From NCBI GenBank assembly GCA_023433275.1, contig JAEZDN010000047.1, positions 1 to 64,000 of the forward strand: a stretch of DNA of 64,000 nt, in the 5' to 3' direction. The translations under genes were made by a program, and so were the position numbers. This document shows, one piece after another, positions 1 to 9,895 of this stretch. How positions within the stretch are numbered: position 1 is the first letter of the stretch; the number at the start of each line of letters is the position of its first letter. Origin of the DNA: Verrucomicrobiota bacterium. GTDB taxonomy: Bacteria > Verrucomicrobiota > Verrucomicrobiia > Opitutales > Opitutaceae. A model generated the notes under the pieces. That model worked only from the letters and a program-made list of their open reading frames with translations, ran no database searches and had not been told where the DNA came from.

Positions 1-1
1 C

Positions 2-502
2 CCGGCACCCTCCCTCGGCCGGTTCACCGGCGGGGTGGGAGTTGTTTTGCGCAATGATGGCCGCGGTGCCTTCAAATCAATGGACCCGGAAGAAAGCGGT
101 TTGCTGGTGCCCGGTGACGCGAAGGCCTTGGCCCTGACCGATCTGAATCTCGACGGCTGGCCTGATTTGGTGGCCAGCCGCAACGACCAGCCCGCCCTCG
201 GTTTCCGTCATGGCGGCCTCGCTGGTCATCGTTCGTTGCGGGTGTTGCTCGAAGGCACCCGCGGCAACCCCACGGCCATCGGGGCCCAGTTGACTCTCGT
301 CCTGGCGGATGGCTCCACCCGCACCGCGGACATAGCCGCCGGCTCCGGCTACGCCTCCCAATCCAGCCCCGCCGCCTTCTTTGCCTTCCCGATCACCAAA
401 CCCCCGCGCGAACTTTCCATCCGCTGGCCCGATGGCTCCTCCTCACGGCATCCCGCTAGCGCTACTGATAGCCCGACACTCACCATTGCCCGATCGCCGT
501 AA
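2..502 (+). CDS. C-terminal part of an FG-GAP/VCBS repeat protein with an ASPIC/UnbV domain (5' end outside window)
   Basis: The frame is open from the first codon at base 2, so this is the tail of a gene that begins to the left. The first half carries an FG-GAP calcium-loop repeat (DLNLDGWPDLV) and closely resembles the end of the large gene at 59765-63118 (shared pattern LGRF.GG...L.NDGRG...ESGL.V.GDA). The last 90 residues (RVLLEGTRGNPTAIGAQ ... LSIRWPDGSS) look like an ASPIC/UnbV domain, the C-terminal module of CRTAC1-type proteins. Such proteins are usually exported beta-propellers; no specific activity can be assigned. The paralogue at the right end lacks this last domain. Confidence 0.85.
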   Translation, partial: PAPSLGRFTGGVGVVLRNDGRGAFKSMDPEESGLLVPGDAKALALTDLNLDGWPDLVASRNDQPALGFRHGGLAGHRSLRVLLEGTRGNPTAIGAQLTLVLADGSTRTADIAAGSGYASQSSPAAFFAFPITKPPRELSIRWPDGSSSRHPASATDSPTLTIARSP

Positions 503-526
503 CTTCGGTCAGCTCCAATTCACCCC

Positions 527-1096
527 ATGAAAAATCTCAAATCGTCCCTGGTATTGTTGATGGCGTTCGCGGGCTTCGGGCTCGCCCGAGCGCAGGAGGA
601 GGCAGCGCCCGCGGCTCCGCCCACGGGAACGAAGCTGATCGTGGATTTGCGGACCGAACTCCCGGGCTTGTTTTCCTACGGGACGTGGGAGGGAAAACTG
701 ACCATCACGAAAAGCGGATACGCAGTGCATGGCAAAGGCGCGCAGGGCAATGGCGGGATGGGACGGGAAATCTCGCCCAGCCTCGATTTCAATGAGGTTG
801 AGTTTGTCGAAGTGGCGCTGGGCACCGTCGTGGGCAACGAGGTTCCCTATGTCACCATCGCCTTCAATGATGCGGACGGCACCCAGTACGCCGCCCGCGT
901 CCTGGTCGATCAACTGGTGCCGGGCCAGCCGGTGTGGCTCCGCGTGCGGCGGCAGGACTTCCGGCTGAACAGCACCGAACCCGGCGACGATTCGCGGATG
1001 AATTGGAGCCAAGTCACCCGCTGGCATTTGCAGGGTGACTGGACGACGCAGAAGCCAATGCACGCGATCTTCGTCGCGCTGCGCATGCGCCGCTAG
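527..1096 (+). CDS. Small secreted protein of unknown function
   Basis: The product has 189 residues with a clear signal peptide (MKNLKSSLVLLMAFAGFGLARA, cleavage probably before QEE) followed by an Ala/Pro-rich linker. The remaining 155 residues look like a single all-beta domain (strand-like stretches such as VEFVEVALGTVV and YVTIAFNDADG), reminiscent of carbohydrate-binding or CIA30-like jelly rolls, but I do not recognise the family. It starts 24 bases after the UnbV gene on the same strand, so the two are probably co-transcribed. No catalytic motif is visible. Confidence 0.7.
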   Translation: MKNLKSSLVLLMAFAGFGLARAQEEAAPAAPPTGTKLIVDLRTELPGLFSYGTWEGKLTITKSGYAVHGKGAQGNGGMGREISPSLDFNEVEFVEVALGTVVGNEVPYVTIAFNDADGTQYAARVLVDQLVPGQPVWLRVRRQDFRLNSTEPGDDSRMNWSQVTRWHLQGDWTTQKPMHAIFVALRMRR

Positions 1097-1577
1097 GCGG
1101 ACCCGGCTCGCCACGCTGAGCCGGAATGATGCAGTTGGATTTCGGGGGCGCGGCTCGACCGCGCATGTGGCTCGCTGCGGGAACCGAGGGCGTGGACGAG
1201 CCACGCCCCACATCCGAACAGATCGACCGCGCACGCTGCGGAATCCCATCTCAACTTCATGGATCCGGCTGAGATGAAACCTGCGCTCCGCGCGGTTTTC
1301 TGACGAACATTGAACAGTCCGCATGGAGCGCGTCCTCCCCTTTCAGTGGTTATGCCGTGGGAGCGAGCTTGCTCGCGACGCGTGCGGTAGCTCTCGCGAG
1401 CAAGCTCGCTCCCTCAACTCCAGCGCAGATTGAGTGAACTCGTGGCCACCCGATTGCAGGGTCGGCGCAGGCACCGACCCTGCAGAAAGACGCCATTCAC
1501 GCGGCTGAGCTTAGTTTAGACCGCTCTGACTGGAGGGCTTCAGGTCGTGAGAGTCCGTTCCCGCTGCCGCCTACAGC
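1097..1577. repeat. Intergenic region with palindromic repeats
   Basis: This 481-base gap lies between two convergent genes and I see no gene in it. It contains a perfect 20-bp inverted repeat (1359-1378 and 1394-1413, arms beginning GGGAGCGAGCTTGCTCGCGA, 15-nt loop). A second inverted repeat has 11-bp arms (1455-1465 and 1474-1484, TGCAGGGTCGG). A third stretch at about 1141-1210 matches the palindromic element seen again near 20465-20590 and 38280-38350 (core GGGCGTGG.C.AGCCACGCCC). Either hairpin could also stop transcription of the flanking convergent genes. Confidence 0.7.
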
Positions 1578-3011
1578 CTAGGGTGCGCGGCCAAACTTCT
1601 GACGAAAGGCGTCGACGAGCCGCCCGGCCTGTTCGCGCGGCACGCGGGGCTGGGTGCGCAGCGCCGCGAACCAGCGGCGGGCCTCGTTCTCGTCGCCGGT
1701 GGCGATCGCGTTGAACGTGAGCACGCTCAACGCCATCGGGTGGCCGGGTTCGGCCTCGAGGGCGCGTTGCATTTCCGCCAGTCCCTCGGCATTGCGCCCC
1801 TGGCGAATGAAGAGATTGCCCAGTTCGACATAGGCGTCCGGCTCGTTGGGTCGCAGGCGGATCGAGTTGCGAAAGGCCGCAATGGCCTCGCCGGTGCGAC
1901 CGGCCTGCTGGAGCCCGCGGGCGTGCTGGAGGTGCAGGCCGGGCGAGTCGGGGCAGTTCTTCAAGCCCGCCGCGAGCGTGCGCTCCGCGGCCGCGTGCTC
2001 GCCGATTTGCGCCTGCAAGCTGCTGAGATGGGCCCAACCGTCGGAAAAGTCGGGCGCCAACTCCGTGCAACGCCGCAGGTGCTGGATGGCGCCAGCGACA
2101 TCCCCCTGCGAGGCGAGGAGGGTGCCGAGTTGGAACACGGCGGACACGTCATTGGGCACCAGCTCAACCGCGCGCTCGAGCAGGCGCACGGCGCTGACGG
2201 GATCGCCCTGGCGCGCGACCGTGCCGGCGGCGAGGGAGAGTCGGTACGGTTCGAAACAATCCTCGATCAATTCATCCAGCCAGGGATCGGCCGGATCGCG
2301 GTAGGCGCCCGATGCCTTGGCGGACGCGCGGATCGCCGTCGCGCGATCACGCTGCCCGAGACGTTCGTAGAGATTGACGATCAGGTCGTATCCCAGCGTG
2401 AACCGGGTGCGTTGCACCACGGTTTCGAGTTTCTGTCGCGCATCCTCCCATCGTTCCGCCTCGAAATCCAGGCGGGCGAGACCGAATAGGGCGTACGCAT
2501 CGTCGGGGGAAATCCGCAGGACTTCGCGATAGGCGGCCTCGGCTTTCGCAGGCTGGTTGGCTTTCAGCAAGGTGTCGCCGAGTCGCAGCCATGCTGGGGC
2601 ATAAGAAGGATCCAGCGACGTGACGCGCCGCCACGCTTCGATGGCGGGTTCGAGTTCGCCATAGCCGGCGATAAGATGGGCGGCGAGATGAGGCCAGCGC
2701 GCGACCCGCGGTTCGAGTTGCTGCAGGAGACTGTAGCAAGCGAGCGCTTCGTCGGGAAATCCGTTGGCATGGTAATACCGGCTCAGCTGCCGCAGGCCCG
2801 CCAGCGCACCGAACCGCCCGCGTGCCTTCTCGTTCGCCGCCAGGATCCGATCCCGCAGCCCGTCCGGAACCGCGGACAGATCCGGTGGCGCCGGCAAGGC
2901 CGGGGCCACCATGCGTTGAAGCTGGGCTGCGCGCCAGACGTAGGCGCCCGCGCCCATCGCAACGAAGGCCGCCAAGACGGTCGCAAGAATCAGCGGTCGC
3001 CGCGATCTCAT
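1578..3011 (-). CDS. TPR-repeat protein, membrane-anchored
   Basis: The product has 477 residues. An N-terminal hydrophobic segment (residues 6-26, LILATVLAAFVAMGAGAYVW) acts as signal or anchor. It is followed by about ten tetratricopeptide repeats with the usual W-LG-Y-A-P spacing (for example APAWLRLGDTLLKANQPAKA and DAYALFGLARLDFEAERWED). TPR proteins serve as scaffolds; the partner is unknown. Its start codon overlaps the stop of the upstream FG-GAP lipoprotein gene in an ATGA arrangement, so the two are translationally coupled and probably act together. A paralogue with the same length and opening motif (YHANGF..EA..CY..LQQLE) lies at 56992-58419, again next to an FG-GAP gene. Confidence 0.8.
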   Translation of the reverse strand: MRSRRPLILATVLAAFVAMGAGAYVWRAAQLQRMVAPALPAPPDLSAVPDGLRDRILAANEKARGRFGALAGLRQLSRYYHANGFPDEALACYSLLQQLEPRVARWPHLAAHLIAGYGELEPAIEAWRRVTSLDPSYAPAWLRLGDTLLKANQPAKAEAAYREVLRISPDDAYALFGLARLDFEAERWEDARQKLETVVQRTRFTLGYDLIVNLYERLGQRDRATAIRASAKASGAYRDPADPWLDELIEDCFEPYRLSLAAGTVARQGDPVSAVRLLERAVELVPNDVSAVFQLGTLLASQGDVAGAIQHLRRCTELAPDFSDGWAHLSSLQAQIGEHAAAERTLAAGLKNCPDSPGLHLQHARGLQQAGRTGEAIAAFRNSIRLRPNEPDAYVELGNLFIRQGRNAEGLAEMQRALEAEPGHPMALSVLTFNAIATGDENEARRWFAALRTQPRVPREQAGRLVDAFRQKFGRAP

Positions 3012-4348
3012 GGTTTCGCGTTCTGGCGCCAGATCGTGACGCGACTCACCGCGTCGTAGGGCGGATAGATATAGAAGCCGCCCGTCGCGAGGGATACGCG
3101 GCCGGTGCCGTCAAAGTCACCCGTCGCGAGCGTGATCTGGTCCTTGGGGGTGCGGGCGATCATCCGGGGCTCGAACCGCGCGTGGCCGTCGTTGCGATAC
3201 CACACCAGGGAAATGACGTTGCGGTTGCGATTGTTCCAGTCCGCGTACGCGGTCGTCGCGACAACGTCGGGCTCGCCGTCCCCGTCCACATCCGCCACCT
3301 GGGGGCTGTAGGCGCCCGGGAGCGTGCCGATGCGGTGATACCGGAACCCGCCATCGCCGGTGTTCTCGAGCCATTGCACGCCATGCCAGGGCCGCGGCCC
3401 GGGCGTCGCCGCTGGCCCGAATCCGTCGCCATTGGTGAAGATGATGTCCGGCCGGCCATCGCGATTGAGATCGGCCACGGTGAGCCCGCTGCTCCCATAA
3501 TCCTCGTTGGTCGAGCCCCAGAGCCGGCGCGCGGAGAACCGCCCGCCGCCTTGGTTTTCGAACAGGTGAACTTCCTCCCACTGCTGGGAAATCTGAGCCA
3601 CGATGTCCGGCCGGGAATCAGCGTTGAAGTCGGCGACCACGACATTGATGGCCCCGGACAATTCCAGCAGCAGATGGAGGCGGAATTCGCCCGACTCGGT
3701 TTGCTCGAGCCACGTCACCTCGCCCTGGTCGTAACCAAACTGCCCCAGCACAAGATCCATGCGTCCGTCGCCGTTGAGGTCGGCTGCGCGCACGTCGACC
3801 GGGCGGGTGGTGTTGGCCAGCACGACGCGCGGCGTGAAATTCTGTTTCCCGTCGTTGACCAGGATGGTCACCGTGCCGATGCGGTCGTTGTTGGGAAACA
3901 CGGCGCCCATGCTCGCGACCAGGACATCGAGATCGCCATCGCCATCCATATCGGCGGCCTCGGCATGGACCGGGGCCTGCATGCCTCCGGCCAGCAACTG
4001 TTCGCTGAATTGACCGGGCGCAGTCTGCCGCAGCCAGCGGACCTCGCTGTCCTGCGCCTCGCAAAGCAGCAGGTCCGTGCGCCCATCCTGATCCAGGTCG
4101 GTGGCCGCCAAGTGGGCGATCCATGGCGGCCGGGGTGACACGGAGTCCAGGGACCGGGGCGTGAAACGGGCGCTGTCATCAACCATGTCGGCCCGGGCGG
4201 GGCGCGCCACGGGGGAGGGAGGCGGGGATTCGCGACTGCACCCGACGAGAAGCAGGCATGCCGCACCCACGAGCGCGTGGATGGATCTCGGCCGTATTCG
4301 GTGCAAGCCGGGACGGTGAAGGGGCGGCTGGAGCGGCGCTGGGGACAT
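3008..4348 (-). CDS. FG-GAP/VCBS repeat lipoprotein
   Basis: The product has 446 residues from the ATG at 4348; an upstream in-frame ATG at 4426 is less likely because it only adds a charged leader. A lipobox ends at Cys37 (CLLLVGC), so the mature protein should be a lipoprotein. The rest is a chain of FG-GAP calcium-binding loops (DLDQDGRTDLL, DMDGDGDLDVLV, DLNGDGRMDLV, DFNADSRPDIV, DLNRDGRPDII, DVDGDGEPDVV) expected to form one seven-bladed beta-propeller. The gene overlaps the TPR gene by 4 bases. It is paralogous to 58479-59768 (shared FSE.....G...PVH.EA.DMDGD.DLD). It diverges from the GH115 gene. Confidence 0.8.
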   Translation of the reverse strand: MSPAPLQPPLHRPGLHRIRPRSIHALVGAACLLLVGCSRESPPPSPVARPARADMVDDSARFTPRSLDSVSPRPPWIAHLAATDLDQDGRTDLLLCEAQDSEVRWLRQTAPGQFSEQLLAGGMQAPVHAEAADMDGDGDLDVLVASMGAVFPNNDRIGTVTILVNDGKQNFTPRVVLANTTRPVDVRAADLNGDGRMDLVLGQFGYDQGEVTWLEQTESGEFRLHLLLELSGAINVVVADFNADSRPDIVAQISQQWEEVHLFENQGGGRFSARRLWGSTNEDYGSSGLTVADLNRDGRPDIIFTNGDGFGPAATPGPRPWHGVQWLENTGDGGFRYHRIGTLPGAYSPQVADVDGDGEPDVVATTAYADWNNRNRNVISLVWYRNDGHARFEPRMIARTPKDQITLATGDFDGTGRVSLATGGFYIYPPYDAVSRVTIWRQNAKP

Positions 4349-4560
4349 CGCAAAAGAAAACCTGTTACGCCGTCCGCACCGGTCAACGGCAATAAACCCC
4401 GGCAGATCGCACGCGTTGGCGGACAAGCCGCACCGATTGGCAATCGAGCGTCTCCGGTCATAACTTAGACCGAAAAAATCGTCCGCGCGGTTTGCGTTCC
4501 CGAATGGAGCGGGGAAGCTCGTGCCCCGTTCCCCTGTCTCGCTTCCGCCTACCCCTTCCC

Positions 4561-7473
4561 ATGCGCTCCTTCCCTTGCCTTATTGTCGCCTGCTGCCTGG
4601 TGTTCACGATGTCTTCCCGCGGGGTGGCGGCGCTCGGGGAAACCATCCGGCTGGTTTCCGCCGGCCCGGACGCGCTTCCCCTGGTGGCGCCGGGCGCGGC
4701 GGCGCCGCTCCATGTCTCGGATAACGACTGGCCGGGCGTACGCCGCGCCGCCGGCGACTTGCAGGCCGACATCGAGCGGGTGACCGGTCGCAAACCGGAC
4801 CTGACCACTGAACAGCCGGGCAGCGCGCCGGTGGCCGTGCTCATCGGCACCGTCGGCCGGAGCGAGCTGATCGACGGGCTGGTGGCCGCGGGCAAACTCG
4901 ATGTCACCGCCATCCGCGGCAAGTGGGAGGCCTTCGTCATTCAGACCATCGATCGCCCCGTGCCCGGCGTGGCGCGCGCCCTCGTCATCGCCGGCAGCGA
5001 CAAGCGCGGCACAATCTACGGCATCTACGAGATCTCCGGGCAGATCGGCGTGTCGCCCTGGTATTGGTGGGCCGACGTGCCGGTAAAGAAAAGCCCGGAG
5101 CTTCACCTTGCCGCGGGCCGCACCGTCGTGGACAGCCCCGTTGTCCAATACCGCGGCATCTTCCTCAACGACGAGGCGCCCGCGCTCACGGGCTGGGTGT
5201 ACGAGAAATACGGCCGCTTCGGCCGCGAATTCTACGGCCGGTTGTTCGAACTCATGCTCCGCCTCCGCGCCAACTACCTCTGGCCAGCCATGTGGCTGCC
5301 GCGCGCCTTCAACGACGACGACCCCGAGAACCCGCGGCTCGCCGACGAATACGGCATCGTCATGGGCACCTCGCACCACGAGCCGCTCATGCGGGCCCAT
5401 GCCGAGTGGAACAAGTACGGCAAGGGCGCGTGGAATTACGCCACCAACGACGCCGTGCTCCGCGAATTCTGGCGCGGCAGCGTCGAGCGCACGAAAAACT
5501 TCGAGAATATCCACTCCCTCGGCATGCGCGGCGACGGCGACGAGGCGATGTCGGCCGATACCAACACGAAGCTCCTCGAGCGGATCGTGGCCGACCAGCG
5601 CAAGATCATCACGGACGTCACGGGCAAGCCCATCGAGCAACAGCCGCAGCTCTGGGCCCTCTACAAGGAAGTGCAGGACTATTACGAGGCGGGCATGCGC
5701 GTGCCCGACGACGTGATCCTCCTGTGGTGCGACGACAACTGGGGCAACATCCGCCGTCTGCCCACTCCCGAGGAGCGCAAGCGTTCCGGCGGCGCGGGTG
5801 TTTACTATCACTTCGACTACGTCGGCGGTCCGCGGAACTACAAGTGGACCAATGTCACGCCGATCACGAAGATCTGGGAACAGATGCACCTCGCCTGGCA
5901 GCTCGAGGCGAACCGCATCTGGATCGTCAACGTCGGCGACCTCAAGCCGATGGAGTTCCCGATCGAGTTCTTCATCAACTACGCCTGGAACCCCGCCCGC
6001 TGGCCGTACGAGCAGCTGAACGATTACTCCCGTCTCTGGGCGGAGCGCGAATTCGGCGCGGCGCATGCGACCGAGATCGCGGCGCTCGTCAACGGCTACA
6101 GCAAACTCAACCGTCGTCGCACCCCCGAGTTGCTCGAGCCGACGACCTACAGTTTGACCAATCACCGCGAGGCCGAGCGCGTGCTCGCCGAATGGAACGC
6201 CCTCGTGGCTGGCGCCGAGAGAATCAACGCCGCGCTCGCGCCCGAATACCGCGACGCCTTCTTTCAGCTCGTCCTCTATCCGGTGAAGGCCAGCGCGGGC
6301 GTGCATGAGCTCTACGTCTCCGCCGGTCTCAACCGGCTCTACGCGCGCCAGGGTCGCACGGACGCCAATCTTCATTCCGCCCGTGCCCGCGAGCTGTTCG
6401 CCGCCGATCGCGCGCTCGCCGAACAATATCACCAGCTGGGCAGCGGCAAGTGGAACCACATGATGAGCCAGATCAAGTTCGGCTACACCTACTGGCAATC
6501 GCCCGAGATGGAGGCGATGCCCGCGGTCCACGAGGTTCTCCCCCGCGCCGGGGCCTCGCTCGGCGCCGCGATCGAGGGCGCGGAGTTCGGCTGGCCCGTC
6601 TATGGCGCGCGCCGGCCGGTGCTCCCGGAGTTGAACGTCCTGCATGGCGCCGCCACGCGCTGGATCGAACTCTTCAACCGCGGCGACCAACCCTATGAAT
6701 TCAAGGCGAGCGCCAGCCAACCGTGGGTTAAATTGTCCTCGGTGTCCGGCCGCGTGGCGGACCGCACCGTGCGCCTGGAGGTTGGGCTCGACTGGGCCGC
6801 GGTGCCCGCCGGCCGCTCGACCGTCACCGTCACGCTGGATGGCGGAGCCGCGGGTCGCATCGCGGTGGACCTCCCCGTGCATAGACCCGCGGAAGCGGTC
6901 ACGGGGTTCGTCGAGGCCGACCGGCACATTGCCATCAACGCGCTCAATTTCGACCGCTCCGTCCAAGCGGGCGATGTCACGTGGCAAAAGCTTCCTGATT
7001 TCGGCCGCACGCACGGGGGCGTCACCGCGTTTCCCGTGACGATGCCCGCCACGCAGCCCGGCGGCGGCTCGCCGCGGCTCGAGTACGATTTGCACACGTT
7101 CTCGGCCGGCGACGTGAGGGTGGAGGTGCATCTCGCGCCGTCGCTCGACTTCCAGTCCGGCGAGGGTCTGCGCTATGCCATCTCGATCGACGACGAGGCG
7201 CCCCAGATCATCAAGGTCGGCACGTGGTCGCCCCAGTCGAATTGGGAGGCCGCCGTGGCCGACAGCGTGCGCCGCGTGAGTTCGACGCATGCGCTCGCGT
7301 CTCCCGGCAAGCACACGCTCAAGTTCTGGCTCGTTGATCCCGGCGTTGTGCTCGAGCGCATCGTCATCGACACCGCTCCCGTGCCGTCCACGCCGCCCGC
7401 CCGCGGCCCGCGTCCGCAGCCCGGCGTCCGCCCGAGCCATCTCGGACCGCCCGAAAGTCCCCGAGGAATTTAA
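4561..7473 (+). CDS. GH115 alpha-(4-O-methyl)-glucuronidase, secreted
   Basis: The product has 970 residues with a signal peptide (MRSFPCLIVACCLVFTMSSRGVAA). It matches the GH115 pattern throughout: YRGIFLNDEAPALTGW around residue 197, LRANYLWPAMW, GIVMGTSHHEPLMRAHAEW, GMRGDGDEAM, LWCDDNWGNIRRLP, GVYYHFDYVGGPRNYKW and IWIVNVGDLKPMEFP, with a C-terminal beta-rich domain. GH115 enzymes remove glucuronic or 4-O-methyl-glucuronic acid side chains from intact xylan, including internal residues. I chose the ATG at 4561 because it gives the signal peptide; earlier starts (4492, 4504) add a basic leader. The CE15 gene begins two bases after its stop, so the two form an operon. Confidence 0.93.
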   Translation: MRSFPCLIVACCLVFTMSSRGVAALGETIRLVSAGPDALPLVAPGAAAPLHVSDNDWPGVRRAAGDLQADIERVTGRKPDLTTEQPGSAPVAVLIGTVGRSELIDGLVAAGKLDVTAIRGKWEAFVIQTIDRPVPGVARALVIAGSDKRGTIYGIYEISGQIGVSPWYWWADVPVKKSPELHLAAGRTVVDSPVVQYRGIFLNDEAPALTGWVYEKYGRFGREFYGRLFELMLRLRANYLWPAMWLPRAFNDDDPENPRLADEYGIVMGTSHHEPLMRAHAEWNKYGKGAWNYATNDAVLREFWRGSVERTKNFENIHSLGMRGDGDEAMSADTNTKLLERIVADQRKIITDVTGKPIEQQPQLWALYKEVQDYYEAGMRVPDDVILLWCDDNWGNIRRLPTPEERKRSGGAGVYYHFDYVGGPRNYKWTNVTPITKIWEQMHLAWQLEANRIWIVNVGDLKPMEFPIEFFINYAWNPARWPYEQLNDYSRLWAEREFGAAHATEIAALVNGYSKLNRRRTPELLEPTTYSLTNHREAERVLAEWNALVAGAERINAALAPEYRDAFFQLVLYPVKASAGVHELYVSAGLNRLYARQGRTDANLHSARARELFAADRALAEQYHQLGSGKWNHMMSQIKFGYTYWQSPEMEAMPAVHEVLPRAGASLGAAIEGAEFGWPVYGARRPVLPELNVLHGAATRWIELFNRGDQPYEFKASASQPWVKLSSVSGRVADRTVRLEVGLDWAAVPAGRSTVTVTLDGGAAGRIAVDLPVHRPAEAVTGFVEADRHIAINALNFDRSVQAGDVTWQKLPDFGRTHGGVTAFPVTMPATQPGGGSPRLEYDLHTFSAGDVRVEVHLAPSLDFQSGEGLRYAISIDDEAPQIIKVGTWSPQSNWEAAVADSVRRVSSTHALASPGKHTLKFWLVDPGVVLERIVIDTAPVPSTPPARGPRPQPGVRPSHLGPPESPRGI

Positions 7474-7475
7474 AT

Positions 7476-9644
7476 ATGAAGATCCCCGCCCTGCTCGTCT
7501 CGCTGGCGCTCGCGCTGCCGGCTCTCGCCCAATCGCCCCAGCCCGCGCCGGCCGCGCCCCGGCCTCTCGGTTCGGTGCCCTTCTGGCAGCTCACCCCGGA
7601 GGAACGCGCGCAGCTGAACAAGCTCACGAATGAGGATCATCAGGACATGCAGCGCCAGCTCGGCATCACGAAGCTGCGCCCGGGCCGCAATCCGAACGCC
7701 GGCTCGACCAACCCGCCCAACTACGATCAGGCACTCGCCAATCCCTTCCCGGATTATCCCGAGGTCCTCACGTTGAATGACGGCGCGAAAGTCACCACCC
7801 CCGAGCAGTGGTGGCAAAAACGCCGGCCTGAAATCATCGAGCTGTTCGAACGCGAGGTCGTCGGCCGCGTGCCGGACAACGTGCCCAAGGTCACCTGGGA
7901 GGTCACAAGGACCGTCCGCACCACCGTCGGCAGCCTGCCAGTCATCGCGCGCCAGGTGATCGGCCACGTCGACAACGCCGCCTACCCCGGGATCACCGTG
8001 GACATCAAGATGGCGGTCGTGGTCCCGGCCGACGCGACGAAGCCCGTGCCGGTGCTGATGATGTTCGGTTGGGGCAACATGCCCGACGAGCCGCCGCCGC
8101 GCTTTCCGGGCGCGACCGAACCCGACGCCCCCAACTCGCAGGAACAACTTATCTCGTCCGGCTGGGGCTACGTCTCGATCAGCACGTCGAGCATCCAAGC
8201 CGACAACGGCGCCGGCCTCACCGAAGGCATCATCGGTCTGACCAACAAAGGCCAGCGCCGCACGCCCGAGCAATGGGGCGCGTTGCGTGCCTGGGCTTGG
8301 GGCGCGGCCCGCGGCCTCGATTATCTTGAGACGCTGCCCGCGGTCGACGCCAAGCGCGTTGGCATCGAAGGCGTGTCGCGCTACGGCAAGGCCGCGCTCG
8401 TCACCATGGCCTTCGAGCCGCGCTTCGCCGTGGTGCTCGTGGGCTCGTCCGGCGAGGGCGGCGTCAAGCCGCACCGCCGCGACTTCGGCGAGTCCGTGGA
8501 AAATCTCGCCAGCTCCGGCGCCTACCACTGGATGGCGGGCAACTTCCTGAAATACGCCGCGGCCGAATCCTCCTTCGGCACCAAGAATGCCAACGACATT
8601 CCCGTCGACTCGCACCAGCTCATCGCGCTCTGTGCGCCGCGTCCGACCTTCATCAGCTATGGCATTCCGGAGAAGGGCGACGCCCACTGGCTCGACCAGC
8701 AGGGCAGCTACATGGCCACGGTGGCCGCCGGCCCGGTGTTTCGTCTCCTCGGTGCGAAGGATCTCGGCGTGACCGAGGACTACCGCACGGCGAAGATGCC
8801 GCCGGTCAACAAGGGCCTGCTCGACGGCGAGCTCGCCTGGCGCCAGCACGACGGCGGACACGAGTCCCGCACCAATATCAGTTCCTTCCTCGGCTGGGCC
8901 AACAAGCTCCTCAAGCACTCGCCGCTGCACCGTCCGGCCGACCTCCCGATCATGCGTGCCGACCGCAACTCGCACCTCGCGCACACGCAACTGCTGGCCA
9001 AGGCGAGGCACGGGGGCATCAGCCTGTATTTCATGGGCGACTCGATCACCCGCCGCTGGGGCGGCACGGATTACCCGCAATTCCTCGCCCATTTCAAGGA
9101 GTCGTTCCACGGCTGGAACGCCGGCAACTTCGGTTGGGGCGCCGACTCCGTCCAGCACATGCTCTGGCGGGTGGAGAACGGCGAGCTCGATGGCGTCGAT
9201 CCCAAGGTCATCGTGATCCTCGCGGGCACGAACAACCTCGGCTGGGGCGAGGTGGACGACGAGCGGATCGCGGAAGTCACGCGCGCCATCGCCTCCCTCG
9301 TGGTGAAGTGCCGCGAGAAGTCCCCGCTTTCGACCATCATCCTCACCGGCATCCTGCCGCGCACCGATCGCCCCGGCCTGATCGCGCCCATCAACCGGAT
9401 CAACGACAACATCTCGCGCCTCGCGGACGGGAAGATCGTGCGCTACCTCAACATCAACGACCGTTTGATCGACGCGGACGGCAATCTGGTCGACGGCGTG
9501 ACGGTCGACAAACTGCACCTCAGCTTGAAGGGCTACCAAATCTGGGCCGACGCGTTGAAGCCGCTCCTCACCGAGTTGCTCGGACCGCCCGCGGCGACCG
9601 ACACCGCGCCGCCGCCGACTGGCGACCCGAGCGCGGCGCGATGA
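7476..9644 (+). CDS. Bimodular secreted esterase: CE15 glucuronoyl esterase + SGNH/GDSL hydrolase
   Basis: The product has 722 residues with a signal peptide (MKIPALLVSLALALPALAQS). Residues about 80-485 are a CE15 4-O-methyl-glucuronoyl methylesterase: nucleophile Ser301 in GVSRYGKAAL, probable acid Glu327 (GSSGEGG) and catalytic His462 (HDGGHES). CE15 cleaves the lignin-carbohydrate ester to glucuronoyl groups on xylan. Residues about 500-710 form an SGNH hydrolase: Ser523 in GDSITRRWGG, block III in LAGTNNLGWGE, and an Asp-x-x-His box in VDKLHLSLKGY. This second module could be an acetylesterase, giving two deacylating activities on one chain. A short purine-rich GAGG lies just upstream of the ATG and overlaps the end of the GH115 gene. 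Confidence 0.93.
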   Translation: MKIPALLVSLALALPALAQSPQPAPAAPRPLGSVPFWQLTPEERAQLNKLTNEDHQDMQRQLGITKLRPGRNPNAGSTNPPNYDQALANPFPDYPEVLTLNDGAKVTTPEQWWQKRRPEIIELFEREVVGRVPDNVPKVTWEVTRTVRTTVGSLPVIARQVIGHVDNAAYPGITVDIKMAVVVPADATKPVPVLMMFGWGNMPDEPPPRFPGATEPDAPNSQEQLISSGWGYVSISTSSIQADNGAGLTEGIIGLTNKGQRRTPEQWGALRAWAWGAARGLDYLETLPAVDAKRVGIEGVSRYGKAALVTMAFEPRFAVVLVGSSGEGGVKPHRRDFGESVENLASSGAYHWMAGNFLKYAAAESSFGTKNANDIPVDSHQLIALCAPRPTFISYGIPEKGDAHWLDQQGSYMATVAAGPVFRLLGAKDLGVTEDYRTAKMPPVNKGLLDGELAWRQHDGGHESRTNISSFLGWANKLLKHSPLHRPADLPIMRADRNSHLAHTQLLAKARHGGISLYFMGDSITRRWGGTDYPQFLAHFKESFHGWNAGNFGWGADSVQHMLWRVENGELDGVDPKVIVILAGTNNLGWGEVDDERIAEVTRAIASLVVKCREKSPLSTIILTGILPRTDRPGLIAPINRINDNISRLADGKIVRYLNINDRLIDADGNLVDGVTVDKLHLSLKGYQIWADALKPLLTELLGPPAATDTAPPPTGDPSAAR

Positions 9645-9895
9645 GACTCGCCAGGTAGCCCGAGTATTTCACCGGCGCACGAGCGTTTCTTCCGCACCCC
9701 GCCCTTTGGGTACCTTTCTCCAGAGGGGCTTCCGATCGCGATGCCTTGAATCCCCTCTGTGAAGAGGGATGGCGCGAAGCGACGGGTCGTGGGGGGCGGC
9801 ATTGAGGGATGTGAAATATCCCCGGGAAAGCGGGAGAGATGGTCGGTGTCTTCCCGCTCGCCCCGCCCGGCCAAACTTGCTTAACCGTTGAGCAG

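Noticed and set aside
4549..7440. A 963-codon open frame antisense to the GH115 gene
   Set aside because: Long antisense frames are common in G+C-rich genes; the translation is rich in Arg, Val, Asp and Gly, resembles no protein, and the sense strand is a clear GH115.
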